From: Pseudonocardia sp. TRM90224 | GTDB taxonomy: Bacteria > Actinomycetota > Actinomycetes > Mycobacteriales > Pseudonocardiaceae | Direction of reading: 5' to 3' | Assembly: GCF_021245725.1 (NCBI RefSeq) | Contig: NZ_JAJGSX010000019.1 | Location: 62,001 to 126,000 of the forward strand | DNA: 64,000 nucleotides | In this document: piece by piece, positions 54,510 through 62,381 of the stretch | Position numbering within the stretch: position 1 is the stretch's first letter | Layout: each line of letters starts with the position of its first letter | Notes under the pieces: generated by a model | The model's database searches: none | Told to the model about the DNA's origin: nothing | Seen by the model: only the letters and a program-made list of their open reading frames with translations | Made by a program: the position numbers and the translations under genes

Positions 54510-55388
54510 TCATCGCTCGTGCACGAGCCGGTCCAACGTCCGCCGGCCCATCTCGCTCAGCCGCGGGTTGGACTCGACGTAGTACCAGACCAGGCCGATG
54601 GCCTGCGCGAACGCCCAGGCCCGACCCCGCTCCCATTCGAGGTCGTCGCAGGCGAGCAACCGGCGCAGTTCCGCGCGCGGACCGCGGCCGAGCAGGTGCC
54701 ACGCGGCGACCAGGTCGAGAGCGGGGTCCGCAGGGCCGTACCCGCCGGCGTCCAGCACCCCGACCAGCCGTCCGGCGTCGACCAGCACGTTGCCGGGGAT
54801 GAGGTCGCCGTGCGACATCACGTCCGCCCCGTGCCGCGGCAGCTCCCGGAGCTCGCCCCACATCTCCGCCAGCGGCGCGACGTCGAGCACCGCTTCCGAC
54901 TCGCGGAAACAAGTCTGCACCCACGGGTCGTGTTCCCGCAGGTCCCCGCCGCGGTTCGAGCCGGTGAACCGGCGGCCACGCGTGTCGGCTGCGCGCAGGG
55001 CCCGGATGAGCGCCGCGAGGTCGCGGGCGAACCCCGTCGACTCTCCCGGATCCTCGTCGGCCGCGAGAGCGCCCGGCACCCAGGTCTGGACGGACCACGG
55101 CAGCGGATAGCCGTGCCCCGGCTCGCCCAGACCGACGGGCACCGGTGACGCCACGGTGCTGACCTGCGCGAACTCGCGGTGGGCTGCGGCCTCCGCCACG
55201 AGCTGCGCCCGCTGCGCGTCGCGGAGGGGGAAGCGCGCGACCAGGTCGTCGCCGATCCGGTAGATCGCATTGACGGTCCCCTCGGCGGCGACGCGCCGCA
55301 CCGGCAGGCCGGCCCACCGCGGGAACTGCTCGGCGATCAGCAGCTCGGCGACGTCGGGCGCGACACGCACCTCATCGCTGTGCATCAT
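54510..55388 (-). CDS. Aminoglycoside/macrolide phosphotransferase-fold kinase
   Basis: 292-residue APH-fold small-molecule kinase. Nucleotide-binding N-lobe has VAAEGTVNAIYRIGDDLVAR and FPLRDAQRAQLVAEAAAHRE; the catalytic loop is MSHGDLIPGNVLV (Asp and Asn, about residues 197-209), followed by GVLDAGGYGPADPALDLVAA with the metal-binding Asp (DAG instead of DFG). This branch includes antibiotic kinases, but many actinobacterial members act on unknown metabolites, so no resistance is claimed. ATG at 55388 or 55385. Confidence 0.87.
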   Translation of the reverse strand: MMHSDEVRVAPDVAELLIAEQFPRWAGLPVRRVAAEGTVNAIYRIGDDLVARFPLRDAQRAQLVAEAAAHREFAQVSTVASPVPVGLGEPGHGYPLPWSVQTWVPGALAADEDPGESTGFARDLAALIRALRAADTRGRRFTGSNRGGDLREHDPWVQTCFRESEAVLDVAPLAEMWGELRELPRHGADVMSHGDLIPGNVLVDAGRLVGVLDAGGYGPADPALDLVAAWHLLGRGPRAELRRLLACDDLEWERGRAWAFAQAIGLVWYYVESNPRLSEMGRRTLDRLVHER

Positions 55389-55453
55389 CGGGAGGCAGCA
55401 TGTCATCCACGCGGGATGGCGGCCCGCTGTTTTCCGACGAAGAGGAGGGGCCC

Positions 55454-55762
55454 ATGGCGAAGGGCTACTGGATCGCGCGCGTCGACGTCCACGACCCGGA
55501 GACCTACAAGGGCTACTCGGAAGCCGCCGGCCCGATCTTCGCCGAGTACGGCGGCCGCTTCCTCGTGCGCGGCGGCGAGTTCGACGCCGTCGAGGGCACG
55601 GCACGGGCCCGCAACGTCGTGCTGGAGTTCCCCAGCTACGAGGTGGCGCAGGAGTGCTACCGCTCGGATGCCTACCAGCGGGCCAGGGCGATCCGCGGGC
55701 CCGTCGCCGAGGCCGACATCCTCCTGATCGACGGCTACGACGGCCCGCAGCCCGGATCTTGA
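55454..55762 (+). CDS. DUF1330 protein
   Basis: 102 residues, ferredoxin-like (dimeric alpha/beta barrel) fold: GYWIARVDVHDPETYKGYSE, EYGGRFLVRGGEFDAVEG and VLEFPSYEVAQECYRSDAYQ. DUF1330 proteins are common; function is unknown, though they resemble small monooxygenase-type folds. ATG at 55454 with GAGGAGGGG upstream. Its TGA overlaps the TTG start of the next gene. Confidence 0.88.
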   Translation: MAKGYWIARVDVHDPETYKGYSEAAGPIFAEYGGRFLVRGGEFDAVEGTARARNVVLEFPSYEVAQECYRSDAYQRARAIRGPVAEADILLIDGYDGPQPGS

Positions 55763-56382
55763 CGACGACCTCGATCGTCGACGCCGTTGACGCCGTCTAC
55801 GCAGCATTCGCGCAGGTCCCGCGGCCGGCACGGTTCGAGGTGTCGCCGCTGCGCGACCCGACGCGCTACCTCCCGCTGCTTCAAGCGCCGCTGCGCGAGC
55901 TCACCGACGACGAGCTGGGGCCGTACGCGTTCAGCGCAGTGAGCACCGTCGGCACCGCGGACGACTTCCGCTACTTCGTGCCGCGCGTCCTGGAGCTGGT
56001 GGTGACCGGCGCGTGCCGGTACACCGATGTCGAGGTTGTGCTCGGCAAGCTCCGCTACGCCGGACTGCCGGAGTGGCCCGGCCAGCAACGCGCGGCTGTC
56101 GGCACGCTGCTGGAGCGGTTCTGGGACGCCGTGCTCAGCACGTACCCGGCCACGTACCCCGTCGACGCGGTGCTGTGCGGAATCGCCGCCGCCGTCGACG
56201 ACATCACCCCCTTCCTCGAACGGTGGGCGGGCGACGCCACCGAGAGCGCCCAGCTGCACCTCATCGAGTTCGAGGAGGAGAACGCCGACCGTCTCGTCAA
56301 CGCCTACTGGGCGAACCGACCCGACGCGAAAGCGATCGTCGCGTCGTGGTTGGCCATCACGGGTGGTCGGGCCGGCCGGTGA
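55759..56382 (+). CDS. Hypothetical protein translationally coupled to DUF1330
   Basis: 207-residue soluble protein, mostly helical: SIVDAVDAVYAAFAQVPRPA, VLGKLRYAGLPEWPGQQRAA, ESAQLHLIEFEEENADRLVN, AYWANRPDAKAIVASWL. No family assigned. Start is TTG at 55759, overlapping the DUF1330 TGA (TTGA); there is no better start nearby. It overlaps the convergent ArsR gene by 26 bp at its 3' end. Confidence 0.75.
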   Translation: MTTTSIVDAVDAVYAAFAQVPRPARFEVSPLRDPTRYLPLLQAPLRELTDDELGPYAFSAVSTVGTADDFRYFVPRVLELVVTGACRYTDVEVVLGKLRYAGLPEWPGQQRAAVGTLLERFWDAVLSTYPATYPVDAVLCGIAAAVDDITPFLERWAGDATESAQLHLIEFEEENADRLVNAYWANRPDAKAIVASWLAITGGRAGR

Positions 56383-56713
56383 GGTGGTGGTCGGCCGCCT
56401 CGACCGACTCGGCGAGCAACCGGCGGACGTGCCCGCCGCGCGCCCGGTAGAGCGCGCGCCTGCCGTCCCGCCGGGTGCTGACGAGGCCGGTCATGCGCAG
56501 CTTCGCCAAATGTTGCGACACGGCGGGACGGGCGGCGCCGACCGCCGTCGCGAGCTCACCGACGTCCAGCTCGGCGCCGCAGAGCAGCCACAGCAGCCGG
56601 ATCCGCGTGGGGTCGGCGAGCATCCGGAACGACTCGGCAGCGGCGTCGACGTGATCGCCACCAGGCAGCCGTTGCCACATGTCTGCTGTTGCAGCATCGT
56701 CGCGTGCGTACAT
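56357..56713 (-). CDS. ArsR/SmtB metal-sensing repressor
   Basis: 118-residue winged-helix repressor: SFRMLADPTRIRLLWLLCGA, ELDVGELATAVGAARPAVSQ, HLAKLRMTGLVSTRRDGRRA. The last helix (GGHVRRLLAESVEAADHHL) has the His/Asp/His pattern of alpha-5 type zinc/nickel sensors such as CzrA/NmtR. It diverges from a cation diffusion facilitator gene, the standard sensor/efflux pair. ATG at 56713 is used; GTG at 56719 is an alternative. Metal ion (Zn, Co, Cd or Ni) not determined. Confidence 0.9.
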   Translation of the reverse strand: MYARDDAATADMWQRLPGGDHVDAAAESFRMLADPTRIRLLWLLCGAELDVGELATAVGAARPAVSQHLAKLRMTGLVSTRRDGRRALYRARGGHVRRLLAESVEAADHHLTGRPDHP

Positions 56714-56733
56714 GAGCACGTATATTCGCGGTC
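56714..56733. promoter_or_regulatory. Overlapping divergent leaderless promoters of arsR-like and CDF genes
   Basis: Only 20 bp separate the two start codons. TATATT (56721-56726) is the -10 for the CDF gene, ending 7 bases before its ATG; read on the other strand, ATATAC in the same stretch can serve the repressor gene. One bound repressor would shut both. Confidence 0.55.
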
Positions 56734-57714
56734 ATGGCGTCCACCCCGCAAGGGCACGGTCACGGGCACGGCCGCTTCCATGCGCTGCGCCCGCACAGCC
56801 ACGACACGGTTGATCGCGTCGACGCCGAGCTGGCGGCGTCACGTTCCGGCATGCGTGCGCTGTGGGTGTCGCTCGCGGTGCTCGGCACCACCGCGGTCGC
56901 CCAGTTCGCGGTCGTGCTCGTCTCCGGTTCGGTCGCGCTGCTCTCCGACACCCTGCACAACGTCGCCGACGCGCTGACCGCCGTCCCCGTCGGCATCGCG
57001 TTCCTGCTGGCCCGCCGGCCGGCCACCACCCGGTTCACCTACGGGTACGGCCGCGCCGAGGACGTCGCGGGGATCGTGGTCGTCGCCGTTGTGCTCGCCT
57101 CGGCGGCGTTCGCGGTGTACGAGTCGGTCCGCCGGTTCGCGGAGCCCTCCGACGTGCAGGCGCTCTGGGCGGTCGGCGCCGCCGGGCTCGCCGGCGCGGT
57201 GGGCAACGAGATCGCGGCACAGGTCCGGATCAGGACGGGCCGGCGGATCGGGTCGGCCGCGCTCGTCGCCGACGGCCTGCACGCCCGCACCGACGCGCTC
57301 ACCTCGCTCGCCGTGGTGCTCTCCGCGGGCGGGGCCGCGCTCGGGTGGCGGTGGGCCGACCCGGCCGTCGGGCTCGCGATCGCCGCCGCGATCCTCGTCG
57401 TCACGTGGAGCGCGGCGAAGCACGTGCTGGCCAGACTGATGGACGCGGTCGACCCCGAGCTCGTCGAGCAGGCGACCACCGCGCTGCGCGGCGTCGACGG
57501 GGTGGTCGGGGTCGACGAGGTGCGGCTGCGTTGGGTCGGGCACACGCTGCGCGCCGAGATCGAGCTGGCCGTGCCGCCGGGGGTCACGGTCGAGCAGGCG
57601 CACCGTACGGCGCACGCCGCCGAGCACGAGCTCACCCACGCGGTGCCGCGCCTGGTCGCGGCCACCGTGCACGCCCATCCCGCGACCCCGAAGGCTGCAA
57701 CACTGCCTGCGTGA
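56734..57714 (+). CDS. Cation diffusion facilitator (Zn/Co/Cd efflux)
   Basis: 326-residue inner-membrane metal/H+ antiporter with six membrane segments. Transport-site motifs HxxxD: SDTLHNVADALTAVP in TM2 and ADGLHARTDALTSLAVV in TM5. His-rich N-terminus (QGHGHGHGRFHALRPHSHD) and a cytoplasmic C-terminal domain with HTLRAEIELAVPPGVTVEQA and HAVPRLVAATVHAHP. Exports divalent metal; controlled by the divergent ArsR-type sensor. TGA overlaps the GTG of the next gene. Confidence 0.93.
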   Translation: MASTPQGHGHGHGRFHALRPHSHDTVDRVDAELAASRSGMRALWVSLAVLGTTAVAQFAVVLVSGSVALLSDTLHNVADALTAVPVGIAFLLARRPATTRFTYGYGRAEDVAGIVVVAVVLASAAFAVYESVRRFAEPSDVQALWAVGAAGLAGAVGNEIAAQVRIRTGRRIGSAALVADGLHARTDALTSLAVVLSAGGAALGWRWADPAVGLAIAAAILVVTWSAAKHVLARLMDAVDPELVEQATTALRGVDGVVGVDEVRLRWVGHTLRAEIELAVPPGVTVEQAHRTAHAAEHELTHAVPRLVAATVHAHPATPKAATLPA

Positions 57715-58307
57715 CTTCAACACGGGTGTTCCTGTTGCGCCACGGCGAGACGGAATGGTCGCTGTCCGGGAAGCACACCGGCCGCACCGACGTCCCGCTC
57801 ACCGAACGCGGCCGCGGCCTGGCCGCCGCGGCGGGCGAGCTGGGCCGGCTGCTGCGCGGCGACGCCCTGCCCGCGCTGGTGCTGACCAGCCCGCGCAGCC
57901 GGGCCCGCGACACGGCGGCACTCGCCGGGCTGCACGCCGACGGGATCGACGAGCGGCTCTCCGAATGGGACTACGGCGAGTACGAGGGACTCACAACCCC
58001 GCAGATCCGCGAGACCGTCCCCGACTGGACGGTGTGGACGCACCCGTCCCCCGGCGGGGAGACCGCCGAGCAGGTCGGGCAGCGGGCCGACACCGTGCTC
58101 GCCGACGCGCGTGCCGCGCTGCCCCGCGGCGACGTCGTGCTGGTCGGGCACGGCCACTTCAGCCGCGTCCTCATCGCACGCTGGATCGGCCTCCCGGCGA
58201 CGGAGGGCGTCCGGTTCTCGATGGAGGCGCCGTCGTGGGCAGTGCTCGGCGACGAGCGCGGCGTGGCCCGCCTCGACCACGTCAACCTGCGCGCACTCGC
58301 GCCCTAG
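57711..58307 (+). CDS. Histidine phosphatase (phosphoglycerate mutase-like)
   Basis: 198 residues. Catalytic motif FLLRHGETEWSLSGKHTGRT (His about residue 10), RARDTAAL with conserved Arg, Glu in LSEWDYGEYEGL, and second His in VVLVGHGHFSRVL (about 149). It is a cofactor-independent phosphatase of the broad-specificity branch; acts on a small phosphorylated metabolite. GTG at 57711 overlaps the CDF TGA, but a functional link with metal efflux is unlikely. A long quasi-palindrome follows its stop. Confidence 0.9.
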   Translation: MTSTRVFLLRHGETEWSLSGKHTGRTDVPLTERGRGLAAAAGELGRLLRGDALPALVLTSPRSRARDTAALAGLHADGIDERLSEWDYGEYEGLTTPQIRETVPDWTVWTHPSPGGETAEQVGQRADTVLADARAALPRGDVVLVGHGHFSRVLIARWIGLPATEGVRFSMEAPSWAVLGDERGVARLDHVNLRALAP

Positions 58308-58313
58308 GAGCGC

Positions 58314-58463
58314 CCTGAACCACTGGGACCTACTGCGCAGCGCCCAGGCGGCGCCCTCGCGGCGTTGCGCGAACACGTCGATACAAACAGCGGTATCGCC
58401 GCATCCGCGCGCCTTGCGAGGACACCACCTGAACGCCGCTCGCTACGGCCCCAGTGGTTCAGG
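58314..58463. repeat. 150-bp quasi-palindrome with perfect 14-bp terminal inverted repeats (MITE-like)
   Basis: CCTGAACCACTGGG at 58314-58327 and its exact complement at 58450-58463. Inside, GCG(CC)CAGG(C)GG(C)G(C)CCTCGC on the left (58339-58359) matches the inverted right half with five C/T transitions, and GATAC-8-GTATC forms the centre. Flanks CCCTAGGAG / CTCCTGAGG extend the pairing. No ORF fits it; it sits between two genes on the same strand. Confidence 0.75.
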
Positions 58464-58495
58464 ACCCTCCTGAGGCAATTTGCGAGTATCGCCGT

Positions 58496-58981
58496 ATGAG
58501 CACTCCCACCGTGACCATCCGCGATGCCCGACCCGACGACGTCGCCGCTGTGGTGCGGCTCGTGTACGCGCTGGCCGAGTACGAGCGCGAGCCCGAGTCG
58601 TGCCTGATCACCGAGGAGCAGCTGCACGCGGCGGTGTTCGGTGAGTCGCCCGCGGTGTTCTGCCACGTCGCCGAGGTCGACGGCGCGGTGGTCGGCTGCT
58701 CGGTGTGGTTCCTGAACTTCTCCACGTGGCGCGGTGTACACGGCATCTACCTGGAGGACCTCTTCGTCCTGCCGGAGCACCGCGGTGGCGGTCTCGGCAA
58801 GGCCCTGCTCACCAGGCTCGCCGCGATCTGCGTCGAGCGCGGGTACGGGCGGCTGGAGTGGTCGGTGCTCGACTGGAACGAACCGTCGATCGCCTTCTAC
58901 CGCTCGCTGGGCGCGGTGTCGCAGGACGAGTGGACGACGTTCCGGCTCGACGGCGACGCCCTCACCACGCTGGGGTCGTGA
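58496..58981 (+). CDS. GNAT family N-acetyltransferase
   Basis: 161 residues. Acetyl-CoA-binding signature LEDLFVLPEHRGGGLGKALL (motif A, R-x-x-G-x-G, about residues 86-105) and the C-terminal LEWSVLDWNEPSIAFYRSLG. Resembles spermidine/diamine-type acetyltransferases. ATG at 58496; upstream frame in the quasi-palindrome is not coding. Substrate unknown. Confidence 0.92.
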   Translation: MSTPTVTIRDARPDDVAAVVRLVYALAEYEREPESCLITEEQLHAAVFGESPAVFCHVAEVDGAVVGCSVWFLNFSTWRGVHGIYLEDLFVLPEHRGGGLGKALLTRLAAICVERGYGRLEWSVLDWNEPSIAFYRSLGAVSQDEWTTFRLDGDALTTLGS

Positions 58982-58994
58982 CGCCGACCCTCAG

Positions 58995-59027
58995 CGCTGG
59001 GGGTCTGCGCTGGGGGTCTGCGCTGGG
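58995..59027. repeat. Short tandem repeat
   Basis: Two full copies of a 13-bp unit CGCTGGGGGTCTG (58995-59007 and 59008-59020) and a partial third copy, right at the end of the next membrane-protein gene. Confidence 0.6.
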
Positions 59028-59477
59028 TCAGCGCTGCGGCGCGTCGGGTAGGTCGAGCCCCATCGACCACTCCCGGGACCGCTCGCTGATCAAGAGCAGG
59101 AACGTGCCGGCGACGACGACGCCGGCGCAGATCCCGATCAGCAGCTGCTGCGACGGGCCGATCAGGGAGTACACCACCGGCAGCAGGAGCAGCTGGGTGA
59201 CGATCGCGGGCGTCCTCGCCCAGCGCCGGCCGCTGAGCAGCCCGTACCCGACGCCGAGCAGCGCCAGCCCGATCACGGCGAAGTAGCCGGCCTCGCCGAG
59301 GACGAAGGCGAAGGGAAGGTCGGCCGCGGCTGCTCGCGCACCGAGCGCCATTGCGAACACGACGGCCGCGATGCCCTCCAGCGCGACGATCGCGCCGGCG
59401 ATGCGGACCTGCGGCGGCGGCCCGGCAGGGTCCACCGGGTCCACGGGACCGGCGGGCCGGGGTTCGTCGGCTGGCAT
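59028..59477 (-). CDS. Four-helix membrane protein
   Basis: 149 residues with a Pro-rich cytoplasmic N-terminus (PADEPRPAGPVDPVDPAGPP) and four hydrophobic segments (VRIAGAIVALEGIAAVVFAM, AGYFAVIGLALLGVGYGLL, TPAIVTQLLLLPVVYSLIG, LLIGICAGVVVAGTFLLLI). This is the layout of many actinobacterial small integral membrane proteins; no function. ATG at 59477. Divergent from the GntR gene. Confidence 0.8.
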   Translation of the reverse strand: MPADEPRPAGPVDPVDPAGPPPQVRIAGAIVALEGIAAVVFAMALGARAAAADLPFAFVLGEAGYFAVIGLALLGVGYGLLSGRRWARTPAIVTQLLLLPVVYSLIGPSQQLLIGICAGVVVAGTFLLLISERSREWSMGLDLPDAPQR

Positions 59478-59542
59478 GACCCCGAGGATATGCGTCCCGG
59501 CAAAAGAAGCTTGGCATCCACTGCCGGGCGGGCTAACGTCCT

Positions 59543-59567
59543 CCTCAGGTTGTCAGACAATCTGAGG
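59543..59567. promoter_or_regulatory. GntR/FadR-type operator
   Basis: A 25-bp near-perfect palindrome with core TTGTCAGACAA and outer arms CCTCAG(G/A).../(T/C)CTGAGG, directly over the ribosome site of the GntR gene. The TTGTC-n-GACAA form is that of FCD-type GntR operators, so autorepression is likely. Confidence 0.75.
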
Positions 59568-59574
59568 AGAACTG

Positions 59575-60282
59575 GTGGCTGTACGACCGGTCGAGCGACT
59601 CTCGCTCGTCGAGCAGACGACGGCGGAGCTGCAGCGGATGCTCGCCGACGGCGAGTGGCCGGTCGGCTCGCGGGTGCCCGGCGAGGTCGAGCTGGGCCGC
59701 CAGCTGGGCGTCGGACGGTCGACGGTGCGCGAGGCGATGCGAGCGCTCATCTCCTCCGGCCAGCTCGAAGCGCGCCAGGGCGCCGGCACGTTCGTCGCGT
59801 CGCGTACCGCCGTCTCCGAATGGGAGCGGCGGCTGCGCAGGGCCGCGATCGCCGACGTGTACGAGGTGCGCATCGCACTGGAAATGGAGGCGGCCCGGCT
59901 GGCCGCCGCTCGCCGCACCGACGCCGACCTCGCCGCGATGGACGCCGCGATGACGGCTCGTGGAGCCGCCGGCAGCACGGAGGAGTTCGTCGACGCCGAC
60001 CTGCGGGTGCACCTCGCGGTCATCGCGGCAGCGCACAACCCGGTGCTCTCCGACGTCTTCGACTCGTTCGTCACACCGCTGCGCGCGGCACTGCTCGACC
60101 TCAGCCGCGACGTCGACCTCCGCACGGCGGACGAGCACACCGACACCACACACGCCCACCACGAGCTGGTCGACGCGATCCGCGCGGGAGACGCCGACGC
60201 CGCGGTGCTCGCCACCCGGCACAACGTCGAGGTCACGCTGGCCCAGTTGCGCAGGTCGGAAGGCCCAGAGGGGGACCGATGA
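59575..60282 (+). CDS. GntR family regulator, FCD (FadR) subfamily
   Basis: 235 residues. N-terminal winged helix (LADGEWPVGSRVPGEVELGR, QLGVGRSTVREAMRALISSG; about residues 15-75) and a C-terminal FCD helical domain with metal ligands in FVDADLRVHLAVIAAAHNP and THAHHELVDAIRAGDADAA. FCD members usually sense organic acids. GTG start at 59575 after GAGGAGA. Its TGA overlaps the MFS ATG, so it likely controls that transporter and itself. Confidence 0.93.
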   Translation: MAVRPVERLSLVEQTTAELQRMLADGEWPVGSRVPGEVELGRQLGVGRSTVREAMRALISSGQLEARQGAGTFVASRTAVSEWERRLRRAAIADVYEVRIALEMEAARLAAARRTDADLAAMDAAMTARGAAGSTEEFVDADLRVHLAVIAAAHNPVLSDVFDSFVTPLRAALLDLSRDVDLRTADEHTDTTHAHHELVDAIRAGDADAAVLATRHNVEVTLAQLRRSEGPEGDR

Positions 60283-61454
60283 GCATCGGAGAACGCACGA
60301 TCGTCAGCCGCGGCCGGTTGGCGACGCTCAGCGTCAGCCACGTCGTCGACGACGTCTACCAGGGTGCGGTGCCCGCGCTCGTCGCGCTGCTCGTCGTCGA
60401 GCGGCAGTACACCTACGCCGCGGCGGCCGGGATCACGCTCGCCGCGACCGTCCTGTCGTCGGTCGTGCAGCCGGCGTTCGGATGGCTCACCGATCGCAGG
60501 GAGATGCGGTGGCTGGTCCCGGTGGGGCTCGGCGTCGCAGGTCTGGGGATCGGCGCGGCCGGGCTGAGCGACAGCTACCTGCTCACCTGGCTCGCGGTCG
60601 CGTTGTCCGGGCTGGGCGTCGCGGCCTACCACCCCGAGGCCGCGCGGGCCGCACGCATCGCGGGCGGCGGCACCGCGACGGGCATGAGCTGGTTCGCGCT
60701 CGGCGGCAACATCGGGTTCGCCGTCGGGCCCGCGGCGACGACCGCCGTGCTGCTCGCGACCGGGCTGGGCGGCACGCCGCTGCTCGCCATCCCCGCGGTG
60801 CTGACGGCGGCGGTGCTGCTGGTGCTCCAGCGCCGCCCGGTGCCCGCGGCGGCGGCGTCGACCAGCAAGCTCGACGAGGGACCCGACCGGTGGCGACCGT
60901 TCCTCTGGCTCACCGGCGCGGTTGTCGCCCGTTCGGTCCTGTTCTTCGGGCTGACCACGCTCGTCGCGCTGCACATGAGGGCGCGCTTCGGCGTCGACCC
61001 GGCCGTCGGCGCCGCCGCGCTGACGGTGCTGCTCGCCACCGGTGCGGCCGCCACGCTCGTCGGCGGGCGGATGGCCGACCGGATCGGCCGGGTGCCGACC
61101 CTGCGCATCGGCTACACGCTCGCCGTGCCGAGCATCGTGGGGCTGGTGTTCGCGCCGAACGTCGCATGGGCGTTCGTTGCGGTCGCTGCGCTCGGCGTCG
61201 CCACCTATCTGCCGTTCAGCGTGCAGACCACACTCGGCCACGACTACCTGCCGGGTCGAGTCGGAACAGCATCGGGGGTCACGCTCGGCCTAGCCGTTTC
61301 CGCAGGCGGGCTCGTTGCTCCGGGGCTCGGTCTGATCGCCGACCACCACGGTCTCGGAGTGGCGATTCTGACATTGCTGGTGCCCGCCGCAGCGGCGTTG
61401 CTGATCACGACGAGATTGCCCGAAACGCGTCCGCGCACGTCGTCCGGTACGTAG
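60279..61454 (+). CDS. MFS transporter (fosmidomycin-resistance/Fsr-like)
   Basis: 391-residue inner-membrane protein with about 12 hydrophobic segments. N-terminus LSVSHVVDDVYQGAVPALVA and the loop GWLTDRREMRW resemble Fsr-type carriers, as does GVAAYHPEAARAARIAGG in helix 4 region. ATG at 60279 overlaps the GntR TGA. Probably imports or exports an organic acid or drug sensed by the regulator; assignment to fosmidomycin efflux is not claimed. Confidence 0.88.
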   Translation: MSIGERTIVSRGRLATLSVSHVVDDVYQGAVPALVALLVVERQYTYAAAAGITLAATVLSSVVQPAFGWLTDRREMRWLVPVGLGVAGLGIGAAGLSDSYLLTWLAVALSGLGVAAYHPEAARAARIAGGGTATGMSWFALGGNIGFAVGPAATTAVLLATGLGGTPLLAIPAVLTAAVLLVLQRRPVPAAAASTSKLDEGPDRWRPFLWLTGAVVARSVLFFGLTTLVALHMRARFGVDPAVGAAALTVLLATGAAATLVGGRMADRIGRVPTLRIGYTLAVPSIVGLVFAPNVAWAFVAVAALGVATYLPFSVQTTLGHDYLPGRVGTASGVTLGLAVSAGGLVAPGLGLIADHHGLGVAILTLLVPAAAALLITTRLPETRPRTSSGT

Positions 61455-61809
61455 GTTTCGGGAATATGAGGCTCTTGGCGGCGGTTTCACACCGTGTTCG
61501 CCGTGCTACGGGTCGTCGTGCCAGACAGGCACTTCGTCGCAGACGAGCGGCGTCCATCACCCGCACGGGTGACGCCAGGCGTCCACTTACCGATGCGCGC
61601 GGACCGTCGAACCAATAAGGGCTCGCACCTGGCCAAACAGTGGCCCAAGGTAATCCCTGGCGAAAGCGAACGATCGCGAGGATGTTTCTCGCATGGTCCA
61701 ACTGGGCACCGGGTAACCGTGGTCCGGCGGGCAGGTCAAGGAAGATCGCTCATCGCAGCTATGGCACGGGGCAGTAACTGATCGTGTCGGCAGTCGTTGC
61801 GTTGAGTGG

Positions 61810-61823
61810 GTGAGAACGCTCAC
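61810..61823. promoter_or_regulatory. CRP/GlxR-type site 1 upstream of whiB1
   Basis: GTGA-GAACGC-TCAC, inside an 18-bp inverted repeat GGGTGAG-4-CTCACCC (61808-61825). It matches the GTGA-N6-TCAC rule of CRP-family activators, which control whiB1 in Mycobacterium tuberculosis. Confidence 0.65.
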
Positions 61824-61860
61824 CCGGGTGGACCTTGGCTCTTGAAGATCGAGCGCGCTC

Positions 61861-61874
61861 GTGAAATCCTTCAC
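61861..61874. promoter_or_regulatory. CRP/GlxR-type site 2 upstream of whiB1
   Basis: GTGA-AATCCT-TCAC, centred 51 bp downstream of site 1 and about 75 bp before the whiB1 ATG. Two CRP sites also precede whiB1 in M. tuberculosis. Confidence 0.65.
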
Positions 61875-61942
61875 AAGCGCGGAAACACCGTGACAGACGA
61901 TCGGCGCGACCCCGATCGCGCAAGTACGAGGAGCAGAGCACC

Positions 61943-62194
61943 ATGGACTGGCGTCACCGCGCGATCTGCCGCGACGAGGACCCGGAGCTGTTCTTCCCCG
62001 TGGGGACGAGCGGCCCGGCCCTGCTGCAGATCGCAGAGGCCAAGACCGTCTGCAGGCGCTGCCCCGTGGTCTCCGAGTGCCTCACGTGGGCGCTCGAGAG
62101 CGGCCAGGACGCAGGCGTCTGGGGCGGCATGAGCGAGGACGAGCGGCGCGCCCTGAAGCGCCGCAATGCGCGTACGCGCGCACGTACCGCCTGA
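61943..62194 (+). CDS. whiB1: WhiB1 iron-sulfur transcription factor
   Basis: 83-residue WhiB-family protein, nearly identical in layout to Mycobacterium WhiB1 (MDWRHRAICRDEDPELFFPV, then AEAKTVCRRCPVVSECLTWA and GVWGGMSEDERRALKRRN). Four cysteines (Cys9, 37, 40, 46) bind a nitric-oxide-sensitive [4Fe-4S] cluster; GVWGG is the turn that contacts sigma-A. Usually essential. ATG at 61943 after GAGGAG. Expression likely set by the two CRP-type sites. Convergent with pdtaS, as in mycobacteria. Confidence 0.97.
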   Translation: MDWRHRAICRDEDPELFFPVGTSGPALLQIAEAKTVCRRCPVVSECLTWALESGQDAGVWGGMSEDERRALKRRNARTRARTA

Positions 62195-62215
62195 ACGCAC
62201 CTACAGAACAACCCC

Positions 62216-62260
62216 ACTGCGGGCCCGAAACCGGACACCACCCGGTTCCGGGCCCGCAGT
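62216..62260. terminator. Strong hairpin after whiB1
   Basis: A stem of about 19 bp: 62216-62234 pairs with 62242-62260 with one mismatch and a 7-base loop. No long T run. It lies 21 bp after the whiB1 stop, in the gap facing pdtaS. Confidence 0.8.
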
Positions 62261-62381
62261 CGTTCCACCGGGGGCACGAGGACAGCTCCCGTGGGGGACC
62301 AAAGATCCGGCGTGCCTCACACCGTTGGACGGCGTTTCGGCATACGATCTGCGACCCCGGACCCGTGGCCACGAGAGAAGA

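Larger units (their letters stand above)
61455..61942 (+). other. Gene-free region upstream of whiB1
   Basis: About 490 bp without a convincing gene and with lower GC than the surroundings. Holds the two CRP-type sites near its 3' end and a small hairpin GCGAG-7-CTCGC (about 61675-61691). The 61480-61800 part could hold a long 5' leader or small RNA, but I see no known riboswitch. Confidence 0.5.

Noticed and set aside
58304..58780. 158-codon minus-strand frame through the quasi-palindrome
   Set aside because: Runs through the repeat and antisense to the GNAT gene; no ribosome site or domain.
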